64,000 nucleotides of DNA from Epiperipatus broadwayi (GCA_028023455.1 JAQFVV010012420.1:3844001-3908000), one strand, 5' to 3'; shown: positions 22,700 through 36,884, counted from the stretch's first letter. Numbers and translations: made by a program. Notes: generated by a model not told the origin, from the sequence alone.

Positions 22700-25640
22700 C
22701 AGAAATCTTTTTTTTCTGAAATACTCTATGTCAAGTTGTAGCTTTGCAATATATTCTACTTTCTGTTATTTCTTGTCAATGGAAACAGCCAATATCACAA
22801 TTTTTAAAAATGTTTTTGAGATATTATAACATAGATAGGATTTTCTCTTCTATAGAAAGTCTTGCATTGTTTATTCTTTTTACATTCCCAATCCAATGAA
22901 AGTGTGATTTTATAATAGTGGATGCTATAGTATTATATCTAGGATGTTGAATATTGATTTTTTATAATCTTACCTTTGTATTTTTAACAATATTAAGGAA
23001 GATTTTTAAATGTAACCTTTCTATTGCCTTTATATTTTGTTGATAGGCTTTTCCATTTCTATACAGTAAATTAGATAAAATAACAGCTCTATAAACAGCT
23101 TAATTGCACAATTATTTCCCTGTGATGAAATATTCCACCTTTTAATTTGTTAAAAGTAACAGCAGATTAGAATCTTTTTGTTGTACCTCACCTTTTAAGT
23201 TCATCCACCATTCTAGTTTTTGTTGTACCTCACCTTTTAAGTTTGTTCACCATTCTATTTATAAAATTATCAAGTTATTTAAATTGATTTACATTTTCAA
23301 ATTGGTAGCCATTCACATTAAAAGTTGCTGAGGATTTGTCTTCTATCACTGGCTGATAAAGAACTGGAGTTTTTTTGAACATTAATTCTTAAATGAAAAT
23401 CTTTAAATGTTGCATTCAAAATATTAAATAAATTATGTAAATTATATTGTGAATATGGTAAAAATAGCACAATCATCAGATTACTGTAAATCCAGAGTGT
23501 AAGAAGTTAGAAGTTCTTGTTTTTGCTTTCAATTTATTCATATTAAAACTTCCATTAAAATATATGCATTTTGATCTTTTTTCATTAAGTCACCTGTAAA
23601 CAATTTCAAAGCCAACTGTCATAAAAATTGAAAACAATGTTGGAATAAATACATATCTAGTTTTTATTTCAAATATTCCATCATATAGAAACTGCATAAT
23701 ACAAATAAAATTTGGTGTATAACTAATTATATTCAAACAATGCTATAAATGTGTTTGATTAACACAATCACATGCCTTGATCAAATACATAAAAGCAATA
23801 TATAAATCATATTTTTGTTCCTGTCACTTTTTTTGTCATTTGTTTGTTAACAAAATTTATGTCTACAGTGAGTGTTTCTTGATTCTCTAAAACCATGTCT
23901 CTGGTAAACAATCATCTGTGACTGAATGTAGCCCATTCACCAAAATCTTTGAAAGTAGTATTTTTACGGTAGTGGGTAATAATTATATTTCACAACAATT
24001 ATTGCAATCTTCTCTAATTTTGGAAGAAAACTATGACTGAAAGTAGCTTCTTCAACAAAATTCTTGAAAGTGCCTTTACTGTAGTGAATAATAATGATAT
24101 GTCATGATAATTATTACAATTTTGTCTATTCTCTTTAAATTTAAAAACTAAATGAATGCATCCAAATATCATGCAGCATAACTTCATAGGTCCATATATT
24201 CCTAAAAAATTACAATATTATAAGTTAATATATCACATACCATATTTTAAACTTCTCCAGGTATTCATCAAAATCTGCAGCTTTTCCATTTTTACGATTA
24301 CAAAGACCTGATTTGATTTCACTAAACTGTATCTTTATCCAAATCTAAATGAGTAGATAAAATGGATATATTATTAAAAGTTACCAGCCCAATTCTTGTA
24401 TCATTAATCAAAAGATGATCAAAATACTCCTTCCTCCTGTTCAAAATGTTATTATCATTATATAAGAGTGTGCCATTGCTGGATTTAATAGGATTATAAT
24501 ATCATAGTGAATTAAACAAGGATCTAATGACCATGATCAGTCAATCTTTACTTTTTTTGTAGTTTTTAATCTACCAATCATTTGTACCCCTTCTTGTCAG
24601 ATGTTGAATTTATGTCTTGCAGATCTCTTATGATCTTCCATATTTAATGTAATATTCCGCCAAGCAAAAAATGCCATATATTTTCTTTTGATGATCAAAT
24701 TACTAATAACATTGTTAGAAAGGTCATAATTTTTCTTTTTAGTAAATCCAAAAATAGATTTATTTGTTATTCATAATGTACTCTTTAAGAGAATTTCTTG
24801 TTTGACTTAAATGATAATTTTGGCTGTTCAAATTAGCAATTTTATTGTTTAATAGCAGTTGAAATTTAATATGTATAGTAGATATTTCTAAAGAACAAAC
24901 ATCAGTTTTCTTGTGAATATGATTGGAATACTATCTTCTTTTTAATGAATCTATCTTTTAATCTTGAAATGTATTGCTTTATGATCTATTTTACAAGCTT
25001 GTGTTGCTCACGTAGTAGGAACTCTTGTATTCTGACTCTTAACTGTAATATAATCCATTAAATGCCATTGTTTTTTAGAGTGTGTGCATTCATTTTTGTT
25101 AGCAGTTTTCTGTCTAAACAAAATTTTTATGATCTGTATGTTGGGCAAAAATTCAATATGAACAGAACCATTTGAATGTTTTTCAACAACTTTTGGCTAT
25201 AATCTATTATTTGTATCAACAAGTACCTTAAGGTCTTCACAGAAGAAAAATGTGTTTTTTTTTAATGGCATTACTATGATAAGAAAGGGATAAAAGCTTT
25301 CTTTGAATTCTCTAAATTTAAAGTTGTAGCATAGGCACTAATAAAATGAGCAGTAATACCATTGCACAAAGCAGGATTAAATTAGACTTAACAGAAAATC
25401 CTAATACCATATATTCTTTCACTTACTGATCTGTCCATTCAAAAAAAAAAACTTTTACCTATCGAATTATTTTATTAAACATTTTTTCTCCTGGGAGATT
25501 AGTTTCACTTAGAGCACCTATGTTGATGTTATATCTTAATAGCTTTTTAGTCACGACTGCAGTCCTCTGTTCTGGTCTTTAAGAGTTCGCATTAAGTAAA
25601 GTTTGTACATTCTATGCACCTATATTTTTAAAAAAAAAGA
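22700..25640 (-). pseudogene. Degenerate non-LTR retrotransposon (endonuclease plus reverse transcriptase)
   Basis: Conceptual translation of the - strand in shifting frames gives family landmarks in the right order. Near 25600-25500 there is VQTLLNANS, then RYNINIGALSETNL, the N-terminal part of an APE-type endonuclease. Near 25080 KQWHLMDYITVK is the endonuclease end. Near 23990-23740 there is KILLSKILVNGLHSVTDDCLP, then DLYIAFMYLIKACD, which are RT motifs with the first catalytic Asp position replaced. Near 23090-22900 the post-RT region reads AVYRAVILSNLLY, IERLHLKIFLNIVKN and FHWIGNVKRINNARL. Stops and frameshifts are scattered throughout. It is an old, nearly full-length open reading region without function. 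Confidence 0.7.
23175..23258. repeat. 42-bp tandem duplication
   Basis: Two adjacent copies of 'tttttgttgtacctcacctt...ccattcta' (23175-23216 and 23217-23258) with about three differences. It lies inside the decayed LINE. Confidence 0.9.
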
Positions 25641-27371
25641 AATTTATAATACTTATCCTTTAGTTCTATCATATCCTCCATTTTTACCATTATTATTGAT
25701 ATTATTTCTACCATTGGAATGAGCAATCTTTTAGACATGACAACTTTGCCAAACTATGTGAGAGAGGCCATTTTTAGATTGTATTTTCTAAGCTCCTTCT
25801 ATGGTAGGCAGGGGGATTCCTTTATATGGTTGCCTAAACATATATTTTTCAGCTGGAACTCCCTCAAATCTAGTTCCAAACCAACCTATTAATGAAATTA
25901 CTTACTTGAATAAAAGATCATAATTAAGGATTGCCAGCATATGAGCCTGGTTCCATCATTCCTTTCTTAATTTCTTGAGGGCTTGAGCTAAAATAAAAAA
26001 AAAGGAATTGGAATAAGAAATGTAGTTAAAGGAATGAAATGTTGTTGCATAAACATGAAATCCCATTATTATAGTTAATATAGGGAAATAACAGATGGCA
26101 TGAAATGCTCCTGATGACTGGTTACTACATTAACTTAAATGAGTGAAGAAGAAAAAGAGGAAGACAGAAAAGACTGTATTGGGAACAGTACATAGCTTTT
26201 GATGAACCAATATCCTATCGTACAAGACAGCAAGTATTCTTAGTAGGACACTGTTTATTTGTTAATCACAGTTGATCTTTATATCTGAAGGTCATTCCAC
26301 TATTGCTACATATGGAGCCTGTCAATAGCCTCAGCACAGCTACGTGTAAAATGAAGTGATAAAGTATAGCAATTATAATATGTATAAATATTTTATTATG
26401 TCTGTTGTTCTTTTTTAAATGAATTACGCTAATTCTATGACTTTATTCAAGTAATTGATTGTTTTAAGAGATTTTTTTCTTGATATTTATTTTAATTAAT
26501 TTATTGAGAATGTTTTTTGCAGCAAATATTTAATTTGTGTATATATGTAGTGCTTTAATTGTGATAAAAATGCAAATTTATTATGTATAATGTAATGAAT
26601 TGTTTTACTTAGTTTTGTTATTGTTGTAAATTGTTAGAAATAATTTATGAAAAGATAATTATTAAACGTGATAATGAAATTTCTTTTACCTACTCAATTT
26701 TAGGTGCATTACTATTTTTTTCTTGATATTTCAATTAAATCTTTCCTGAAATATAAACGAGATTACTTAGGAATTTACAGTTCAGTGAAATAAGATAACT
26801 GTTATGAATTAATTAATTTTAGTAATCTTCCACCCCTCATATTTCAACATTTGATTGCAAACCAAGATTCTGATACTGAAGATAAGTGATAATAGTCCAT
26901 ATCATAATAAGCATTTTAAAATGCATAAAAGTTTGTGTATATACTGCATGTACACTATGAGCAAAAAATAAAATGTAGAAAATTAAATATATTTTGAATT
27001 TGCAAATTTTGTTATATGCATATTTACTACTTTTGTTTTTTCAAATTATAAATAAAATAATATTGTGGATGCACGGAAATAATATATTGCAAATTGTGAA
27101 AAATCTTTTTATTAGTAAAATCACAATCACATAACCAGAGATTACAATCCCTATGTATATATAAAACAAACACTTTTAACAATAACTTACTATTCGTCAA
27201 AAGTGAAAAAAGCTTAATTCATTATGATGTTTTTACATATATACAATAAGAATACTACATAAAAGCTTTTTTTTGGCAAATATTGATTTTTGCCCTTTTC
27301 AATGTGTAGTAACTATTTTACAATTATAATATATATTGCATATATAGCTAAATCTATCTCTTATATAAAAT

Positions 27372-28090
27372 TGGCTAGAACCTATTTTAATAGTAATACT
27401 AATAATACAATATTTAAACAGGCAAAACTGTTTAGTGGTTTAATACAATATTTACAAGGAAAAAAAAAACAAAAACTTGTATAAATGTGTATAATATATA
27501 ATTTTCCATTCATTTATCATTAGCCATTTATTAATTAAATTAATTGTTTTATATATGTTCATACAATTATGTTTGTTATAATTAATGCAATTTATTTTAT
27601 ATATCTTCTTAAGTTCTTTAATATAGTTTAAAGGTTTTATATTTTTTACACAATCTATTTTATGTCTGTATTTTAAATAATGAATATATAAGGTAGATTT
27701 ATCATCTCTTCTATTAATTGGTATGCTCTTTTGTTCTTTCATATAATTGCTTCTCTATATGTCCATAATAAACCTTAGTGCAATTTTATATACAATTCTG
27801 TTTTTATATTTCATGTCAGCTTTTATTTTATAATTATCTGTTAATTTGTCAAGATTTTTACAATTTAATCATCCTACGTTATTGCTTTTATCTATATAAT
27901 TTTTATTTTTAGTAATGTATTATAAATTTTAAACTACATTAAAAAATCTAATAGAAGGAAAATATATGAAATCAATTACAATGAACATATAATGATAAAT
28001 GAACGGAAAATTATATTGTATACATTTATACAAGTTTTTTTTCCTTGTACATATTGTATTATTAGTATTATTGTTATGATAGATTCTAGT
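27372..28090. repeat. Long inverted repeat with about 450-bp spacer
   Basis: 27372-27525 is complementary to 27978-28090. Shared blocks include ataatactaataatacaata, ggaaaaaaaa..acttgtataaatg and ataattttcc.ttcatttat. The left arm has an extra insertion of about 45 bp. The spacer carries a - strand open frame (27452-27742, 96 codons, Lys/Asn/Ile-rich) that I cannot assign. No target duplication was identified. Confidence 0.65.
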
Positions 28091-30494
28091 TAATTTATAT
28101 AATAAAGATAGATGTTATGTAAGAAGTGTAGACTGTAATTGTAAAATAGGCCCAACACATTTAAAAGGTCAAAAATTCATATTTGCTGAAAAGAATTTTT
28201 ATATAGTATTATTATTATTATATATATATATACAGTCATTGCAGTTATATAAAGGTATATTGTATGTCTTACTACTAAATATTGTAAACATTAAATGCTG
28301 TATTTTGAAATATATATATCATTTTAAATGACTTTAAATAAGTAATGTATTTTAAATTTTATGAAGCAGACAAAAAGATCTTAAATCTTGTATAAATTCT
28401 AAATAAAAATAAAGCTATGTAAATTTAAAATATGCTTAATATGATATATATTTTTTCCCATTCTATATGCTGTGCACATTTTGGCAATGAATTACTGTAT
28501 TTATTTTGACAGATATGATAAAGTTTGTTTATAACTACATGAAAATATATAAATTGATCTTTGTGAATTGCTATTGTTCGTGTTCCATTTTCAATTTACA
28601 TATGAGTGAGCACATATGTAAACATTATTGTAAACACTTTAACATTTTGTTTATAGACAAAGATTCAAACTCTTTACAGAATTATATTTATTTTGTTTAA
28701 TTGTAGGAAATCTTAAATGTGTGTTAAGCTGTCTCTATGGAATAAAAGAAAATACAATTAAATTATGATTTTAAAAGTGTTTTAAATTAAATTATGTTGC
28801 ATTATTTTTTTTAAATAAAATTGTTCTTTTTTTTTGTTTGGCTGGAATAAAAGTTATCATTGTGTAGAGTTTCCTATAAGTAAATTGAAACATTAATATA
28901 TATGTATAATGTAACATTTTAACAATTATCTACATTATTAAATAGATCTTATTTAAAATGTTTACTACATTTATTGCTAATGTGTTAATAACAATATTGA
29001 AGCATTTGTAACTGATATATATGTGCATGGATTATATATATATATATTTGTAAACTTTATAAATTATATATATTAATTTATCTAAACATTTTCTCTAATA
29101 AAAAAAAATCTTATATGTTGCTTAATTAACTTTAATATTTAGTTCTGTGGTAGTTGAAATTTTATATTTCAAGTCACTTGCCATAATTTTAAGGACAAAA
29201 TTCTAAAATATGTATGAAAACTTTTTTGTAAGTGTAAAAATACATTATAATAAAAAGTGGTTTTCTAATTTTTATTTCTCTGATATCTACAGGTTACAAT
29301 TGATTTTAGCAAATTGGATTTGTGAATTGTAGAATGTTTTATGATAACCAAAACACACACCTGACTTCATTGCAAATTTCTTGAAGACTGAATATTAAAG
29401 ACTAATTGTTAACTTAAATATATTTTATTTATTACTATGATATTTGAAAGTTGTTTTTTTTTTAATGCAGTGTTTTTATATATAAAACGTAATTATTCCT
29501 TAGTTTATTTTGTTCGACAGCTTATAGTTATTGATTTGATGAAAATATCTAAAGATATTCATAGTATATTTACAATATAAGCAAAATGTTTATTGATATG
29601 TATTTTAGTAATATAATAACAAAATATATTTTAATGTGTATGTAGACTTTTAGTCAAGTAATTTACATTTTATGAATCTATCAATTCTATTTGTATTATA
29701 ATGATTTATTTTCAAAAAAATAGATATTCAATTGATAGATCTTAACATCAATTATTTGGTTACAGTTACACGGGTAAAATAATGAAAATTATCAGACTTG
29801 AATTCTGTTGCAAAATATTTGCATGACCCACACTTTCTGTCTTATCAAAAAAAATTCATATGGTATCTAAGCATTTATTTAGGTTACTAACTTTGCATAG
29901 TTTTTAAACACAATCAAATCCATTTGCTTGTTTCAATGTCTATCGAATTAAATTTTTATTTTGTTTGTCAACAATATTAAAATATATCTTAAATTAGGCA
30001 CAATTTCAAAGCAGAAATTAAATAAGAGTGAATACCAAGAACTTGAACACATTTTTTTTTAAAAAAAAAATTATCACACATTGAAAAGGAGGAAAACTGA
30101 GCACTGTAAATGAAACTTAGTTTGAGAGCAAACATAAATGACTAATTTCTTAATTTGGTATTACAAATTCTAAAATAAGATTTGATTTAATGAAAATGCT
30201 ACCACAATCAGTTCAAATATTGAATTAAAAAGAAAAAAAAACATTACTGAATTACAATGTTTTTTTTAAAATTTGAAAGATCATTTCTTATATCCAGAAT
30301 CAGTATTGCAATGCAAATGATTACTGGATATATTTGTCCTTTATGTTTTATGGAGCATATGACATGCAAGATACTAAATTAATGTGTGATAATTATTGAG
30401 TGAACTTTTATGCAACACATAATTTCAGTAATATCAGCTTCTGTAATCCCATTATTGATAAAACAAAAACTATTTTATGAAGAAATGAACAAAT

Positions 30495-31450
30495 ATGAAA
30501 ATGACTGATTTAGATGTACCCACTGAATAGGAATTTTCTAATGCTATTGACAATCTTTTAAAGGATTAAAAAATCAAGGTGAGGTTAACGTTTTAGCTGA
30601 AATTTTTAAAAAGAATCAAGTATTTCCGCCCTTCTGTGCACATTTTATCCAATATTGATAATATTTCCCTAAGTATGTATTATGTTATAATATTTTTACA
30701 AAGAATAAATATAAATATGATTTCAGTTACATAGGAAGCTTTTGAAAAAATTATGCCAATGCACTACAGAAATATATTAAGCAAATACTTTTTGAGAAAT
30801 CATTTTCAAATGAATGTCCAGTCATTCTTTATCAATTTTGAATTTTAGAAAAGACATGATTTCATAATTAGACAAAATAAAAGTAATATATGCCCAGTTA
30901 TTTTATATGAAGAATTTTATTTGTGATTCATAATTTTACTAAAAAAATTTGAATGTTTATGAAAACTAATATATCAAATACTTTGGGTTCAGTTATGGAA
31001 TTTAAATATACTGTGACTTTGCCAGAAGATTGCATTCTGAATACATTTTTAAAATATCAATAACTGTTTTTTTTTCACTCTAGATCTGATAGCCAAAATA
31101 AAAACATTGCAAATATTAATCTATAAATTTCCCTTTGCTGATGATGCAGTTGTTGTTATTCACAATGAGACTACACTGCAGTTAATGCTCTGTAATATGT
31201 CTAGGATATGTGTTTCTCATTTGAGATGAAGGTCAGGAAGACTGATGTTTGATTAGGGCCAACTATACTTTATCACTTTAAATACATATTGCTATCAAAA
31301 GTTCATGAATAACTTCTGGTAATTATGTTTCACAGACATTAGCCCATTCCTTTACTAATGAAAAAATGTATATTTGAGTAAAGTTCTCACTGTATTTGAT
31401 ATGCTTTCAAACAATAAAAGAGAGAGAGAAGGTATCCAATCTTAAGAAAT
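30495..31450 (+). pseudogene. LINE fragment with reverse transcriptase remnants
   Basis: Conceptual translation gives TDLDVPTE, then EFSNAIDNL near 30510-30560, like the spacer between endonuclease and RT in LINEs. From 31130 it gives KFPFADDAVVVIHNETTLQL, the catalytic FADD motif C with its usual follow-up, then FEMKVRKTDV near 31225. Between them the frame is scrambled. The style is that of the - strand LINE at 22.7-25.6 kb, but on the opposite strand. It is non-functional. Confidence 0.6.
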
Positions 31451-32929
31451 CCAAGGGAAAGTAATAAATACGATACATGAAAGCTCAGACCATGCATTGG
31501 ATCAAAACAGTGCAAGCACATCTTGTATTTGAAAAATATATGGATGTACAGTGATGTTAAAAACACTAACTAATAATATCAGTATCAAAATTATTGATTA
31601 ATGATAGAATTAAAATATCTAATAGACATTTGATTAAAATTATTTTATTTTTTCATTTTAATAAATTAAAATCTCTAGAGGGACTAAATGCAAGCTGTGT
31701 TTTGTACAGTTCTGACATAGATCATTATTTAAGAAGCCCAAGTCTTAGTACTAAATTAATATGGATTTGAGACATGAATGAATCAAGATATACAATTTTC
31801 TCTATATACTTCAAAAAATTAAGATCAATTGTCAGATAAAAGAATTAGTTTAGAGGTAATATAATACATTAATTTCCTTGTCTTCATGACAGTTATGACA
31901 TATTTGAATTTGCAGCAACATTCCTAAAAATTATATTTTAGTGAATTTTCCAGGGAAATTGAGTAGACCAAAATTAAAATTCATAGTCATTTGTAAAGTA
32001 TATTAAGATTTTTTTTCCCATTAATTTTATTAGTTGGAAAAAGATGAAGGTTGCTTATTATGGAAAACAACACTGTCAAAAATATAACCTTCTTTAAAAA
32101 AACATTGAAGGTAAACTACAAAACAACATAAAAAGGCAAAGAAGTAAACTTTTAAATAGACACATGGCTAGTTTTTGTTTTTATTTCAACTGATTACATC
32201 ATTCAAATATTAGCAGATTCAGCCATGAGAGATGCAGATCCCAAAATAATAAATTTATAGCCTATTCAGACTTGTTCGCATAACTATTGAATTATTTGTA
32301 AAGATACCAGTAACTTATATTTGTGTACAGTAAATTCATTTTTGAAGACATATTTTTAGTTATAAATGTTTGGATCAGAAATTGGAAAAAGTATGAATAT
32401 TTTTTTTTAGTTTCATGAAAAAGAAAAACTTAAAATCATATTTAATATATTCAAGTGATTTGCTACTGTAAGTTTAATATGCTAAGAAATTACATATTTC
32501 TGTTGAATAAATGACTTGTCCCATCTAATTTTTAATCATTATTTATATTTCATATTGTAATATACTTAAAATATAATATGCTTTTTATTTTTATTAATTA
32601 CAATAACTTTTATTTGGCATATAGAGATTAGCTTAATCTAAAAAAAAACGAAAGAGTGATTGTTGAAAGATTTTTTTAAAAATTCTTTTTCATATTTGTT
32701 TGTTTATTGTTTTTTTTTTACTTTATGAGGAGTATTTAATTTTCATATAGATTAAAGTTAGAAATAATTATTGAAATATATTTTGATGATATACTGATTT
32801 GTTTATTTCATTTAAAATATATGTATATTATAACTAATTTTTATAACAGTCAGTAGTTCATAAATTGTATCTTAGTTTTAATTCCACTTAAAAAAATATA
32901 TATATTACATATTTTATTTTTGGTTTTTT

Positions 32930-33700
32930 TTTTTCAATGCATCCCTTATCTTCATTTTATTTTAGTCATCGACCAGCACAAACTCAGACAATATTTTTTA
33001 TTGTGCCTTCATTTCATGAACAATTCTTGATTGTCAATTGAATTTAATATTTGATTCTCCATGCCTCCAGTACTGTTCGATATTTCTCTATTATGCCATT
33101 TTCTTGAAAAATAGGGATTGATTTCTGTCCATTTCTAACACCATATAAGAATGAATAATCGTATTGCAGAGATAATTTCAAGAATTTTTTTTTTTTGGGG
33201 GGGGGTATCAATGCATTCCTCTTTTGAATTCCATTATCGTATAACCATTAATCAGTGTAGAAAATGATCACTCTGTTATTATACATAAATTTTACGAATA
33301 ACCTTTACTTGTCAAATAAGCTAACGTAATCAAACATGAATCTCTATTCTTGTGTTGACTGCTCTATATTTCATTATACTACCTTTTTTATAAGTTAAGG
33401 ACTGTCTTCTATTCTTATTTAACTCCTTGCGAAAGAACTAGTAGTCTCTATTGCAAAGATTTTTCCCCAAGTTTTTTCAATGCTTTCATCATTTTAAATC
33501 TGATTGCAACCAATGCAGTAATTCAGACTATCCTCTCTCACTATGCATACATTTCATGAACAGCATTCAATCATCAAGTGAATTAGAATATGAAATACTT
33601 GCATTACCATGCCTGAATTGACCCCTCATTATTTTTTCATTGTACCACTCATAAGGTAATCTAAAAATATGAAAATATATGATATAAATGTCCTGATTTT
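32930..33700. repeat. Three-copy degenerate tandem repeat, period about 271 bp
   Basis: Copies start with 'tcaatgcatccc' (32936), 'tcaatgcattcct' (33207) and 'tcaatgctttcat' (33478). Aligned features include 'tttcatgaac', 'tcaa.tgaatt.aatat' and 'attatgcca/attgtacca' near the ends, plus 'attgcagagat/attgcaaagat' before each junction. Divergence is high. Confidence 0.6.
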
Positions 33701-34444
33701 TTTACCTTCCATTCACATTTTCAAGTCTAATTGCCCATTAGAATAAGATCAGGAAAACAGCAAAGTAATTAGTTACTTGGTAATTATAAATGCTGTTATA
33801 TTTTGTTGTTTGTTTGTTTTTTTAATTAATTACTGATTTATATTTAAAATAATTAATATTAGTTTTACAATAAATTGACATTGCCAATAATGATTTGTTG
33901 TCTAGTTAATCATTAAATATTTCATCAATGTTTTATAAAATGGAAGCATTGATAACTGAATTATTTTGCTGACAAGCTGAAGAAAATCATTTTATAGCTA
34001 ACCAAAGTTAGAACTTATATTTAAATTATTTTATTGACTAGTCATGTTTTTTTTTTTTTTATGAGAATGGAGTATTAGACTTTATGGATTATTTACAGAA
34101 ATATTTAAGATAAAATGGGTCATCAATTAATAAGAAAATTTCATCTTTTATATGTAGGAGTTTTTGAAATTGTTTAATAGATGTTTAATATTGCTTTTAA
34201 CTATTCTTTTACTATACATTTTTCTGTTACATTTGAATGTATGTATATTTGTACATAAATTGACTTTCGTGAGTTAAATTTATTTACTCACATTGTCATA
34301 TTCAGTAATACTAGTTTGAATGGTAAAGTAGGTGCATAACCAAACATAAATTTATTAATGATTAATGATTTTATGCTAGGTCATTATTTTTTTTTTTTGT
34401 ATGTAATAGTACTTATTTTATACTTAGCATATATATATTTTTAG

Positions 34445-34731
34445 TAAAATTCAAGAGGTACCTCCATCAGAATCTCAATCTTGTCACCAAGGGTCTCAGT
34501 TCAATTCACAGCTGTCTTCATCTTTATCTATTACATCGTCTACTTTACAATCACATAGTCCTCCTAGATCTCAATCACATGCGCCTCCTTCTCCTCCTCC
34601 TCCTTTACAAACACAAGTAAATAGAACCAAATCTCCTTTTGAAAATACAGAAAGTCATTCACTATTTAGCAGCACTAGTGGGTTTCCTAATCATAGTTCT
34701 AAGGTTTCTGTTCCTATTAATAATTCTACAG
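34445..34731 (+). CDS. CNOT4: CNOT4 exon, Ser/Pro-rich linker
   Basis: The exon follows TATATTTTTAG and supplies the last base of an Asn codon (AA|T). It is open for 287 nt to ACAG|GTAATT. It encodes KIQEVPPSESQSCHQGSQ, a Ser-rich stretch with SPPRSQSHAPPSPPPP, then RTKSPFENTESHSLFSSTSG. That last part resembles the SPFE..TESQSLFS block of vertebrate CNOT4. Base composition and codon use are clearly coding compared with the surrounding intron. It is disordered by composition. The 18-kb distance from the preceding exon is bridged by correct phase and by the conserved block. Confidence 0.9.
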
Positions 34732-35858
34732 GTAATTATATATTTTTTTTTTTTCAAATAATTCAAATTTACGATTAAAATTGATGATTTATATTGATAT
34801 GTATTGGTTTCTGATACTGTATTATTATTTCAAAATTCTAAATTCGATTTTGCAATGACTGATTTCATAAAATAAAATTGATAACCTAAATTGCAGAGAA
34901 AGCCTAAGAAAAAAATAGTTTAATATTAAAGATTGGATTGGGCTACCTTTACATTAAGATAACGATACTAGAGACAGATCGTGCTGGGAAATTGTTAATA
35001 TTTCATTGTTCCTTTATTAATGTAAATTAGAATAAATTAGTTTACACTGTGTAATTATTGTTAAGGGGCTTAAGTAAAGGTATCAGTATATTTTATTATG
35101 TGAGCTCTTACACTTAATGACTCTTAGCATGATTTTTTTTAATACTATATTAATGATGTATTCGTACTGTTTACTGTGTGAAAAGTTGTGTCATCAATAG
35201 ATAAAATACATCATGGAAAGCCCTTTTCTCTTTCGAAATAAATAAACATATCATCATCAAAAAATGTTTGACCTATTTATTATATAAAACTTGCAGAATT
35301 TGCATTTTCAAATAGTAGATATCATTGAAGTCTTTACACAGTATTATGCAAATAAGTTTTAATTTCTTTCTATCACTTTATGAGCTAAATTTTAAGACTT
35401 AAAAAAAATCTGGTAGATTTTTTTTAATTTTATCTTTCAATGGGTTTTTTTTGTTGTTGTTATTCTTTATTGAGGGTGCTTTTAGTTTGATATAATTTTT
35501 TTTGCCAAACAAAATTTTTTGTTTTTTGGATGGAGTTTCCCTTATGAAATATTTTTATATTTGGACAACAAATTTCGTTTTTTTTTTTTTTTTTTAAAGC
35601 TAGTTTTCACAAAAAAAAATAACCATTTTTACAGTGAATATTGTTATTGTCTCAGCAATAAAATTTTTTGTATTCTAAAATGTGGGGGGTGGGGCATTTT
35701 TGGTAGATATTAACAAAATCTATATAATGAATTTTAAAATAGATTAAGAATTTTCTGATCATAGTTTAAAATTATTTTAAAGAACAACAATTTTTTATTT
35801 TATTTTTTAAAATTGATTTTGTTTATATACTCTAGCATGTAAATTTGTGTGTACTGTA

Positions 35859-36884
35859 CACCTGGGTCTCGTTTTACGCGATAGATAGATTCCTCAGAAA
35901 ACACGCGCAAATGAAATCGCGCAAAAGTAGATGTAACTTACATTGATGGGGGGGGGGGGGATGCAGTCTGTGATTTTTCAAAATTCGCATAAAAGCAAAG
36001 CACCAATGTAAAATTACTTTAAAATTCGCGCAAAAAAAAAAATAAGGAAATAAAATATGACTAATAAAAAATTTCAAATTTGAAAAAAATTGATAGAACT
36101 TTTTTTAACTATAATATTTAATTTTATTCAAAATAATATATTTTTATGCATAATTTACAGTACAGTAATTTACATTTTTTTATACACGTTTTAATTATTA
36201 TCGCTCTTTGCCGAAAAACACGTTGTTTGCAAATTGGTAAAAAATCAATTTTTCACAAGAGGAAATACAACTAGCGCCAACTTCACACTCATGTTGTATC
36301 AGTGGTTTTCTGGTGACAACGTAATTAGTAATTAATCTTTGAGACGATGATTTTATTAATTGTTTTATGAAACTAACAACTAAAAATTAAATTCTTATTT
36401 TTGTCTTTAATTTTCAATTCCATTTAAAAATCAAATTTCATTTTACATGACATTAATTTCAAGTCGCCATAAGTAATTTTTAAATTGTTAATTACAATTA
36501 AAAATCAGATTTTAATTGTCAAATTTAATTGTGCCCACTGCTCACCTTTTAAAAATAAACTTGCGGACACTAAATGATTAATAATTGATTACGTTCTTTT
36601 TTAAAAAGCAAAAACAAAATGTGATTTAAAATGCAAAATTAACACGCACAATGTTTGAACAATGTGGAAATCATGATTTTAATTTCATTATTGCATAAAA
36701 TCTTACTATTATAAAGCACTGAAAATATTGAAATTACTAAGATGAAAGTCAAATTCCAATAATATGCTATTACTTTCAATATAACATAAGTGCACAAAAT
36801 TTATTATTCGATCTTCCGGTGAAACCTGAATCGCGTAACTTCAAAATCGTGTTAAATAAGTCCACGTAAAAAGAGACCCAGGTG
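35859..36884. mobile_element. Pogo/Tigger-like MITE with TA target duplication
   Basis: The ends are CACCTGGGTCTCGTTTTACG and, in reverse, CACCTGGGTCTCTTTTTACG, each bordered by TA (35857-35858, 36885-36886). The 'acctcgttttacgcg' style of terminus followed by several CGCG(C)AAA motifs is typical of pogo/Tigger elements, from general knowledge of the group. The element is 1026 bp with no transposase, so it is non-autonomous. It includes a G-run at 35948. Confidence 0.8.

Larger units (their letters stand above)
16444..34444 (+). other. CNOT4 intron, 18 kb, rich in element remnants
   Basis: Long AT-rich intron bounded by GTGAGT and TATATTTTTAG. It contains the 1.7-kb TIR element (19848-21536), a - strand LINE fossil (22700-25640), an inverted repeat (27372-28090), a + strand LINE fragment (30495-31450) and a 271-bp tandem repeat block (32930-33700). 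A possible 30-nt cassette (18312-18341, flanked by AG and GT) is in phase but has no conservation support. Stretches between these, such as 16.5-19.8, 21.5-22.7, 25.7-27.3 and 28.1-30.4 kb, show nothing I can identify. Confidence 0.65.

Noticed and set aside
28205-28235. AT microsatellites here and near 29035, 12950 and 54600
   Set aside because: Short (TA)n runs are expected in DNA of this composition and add nothing.
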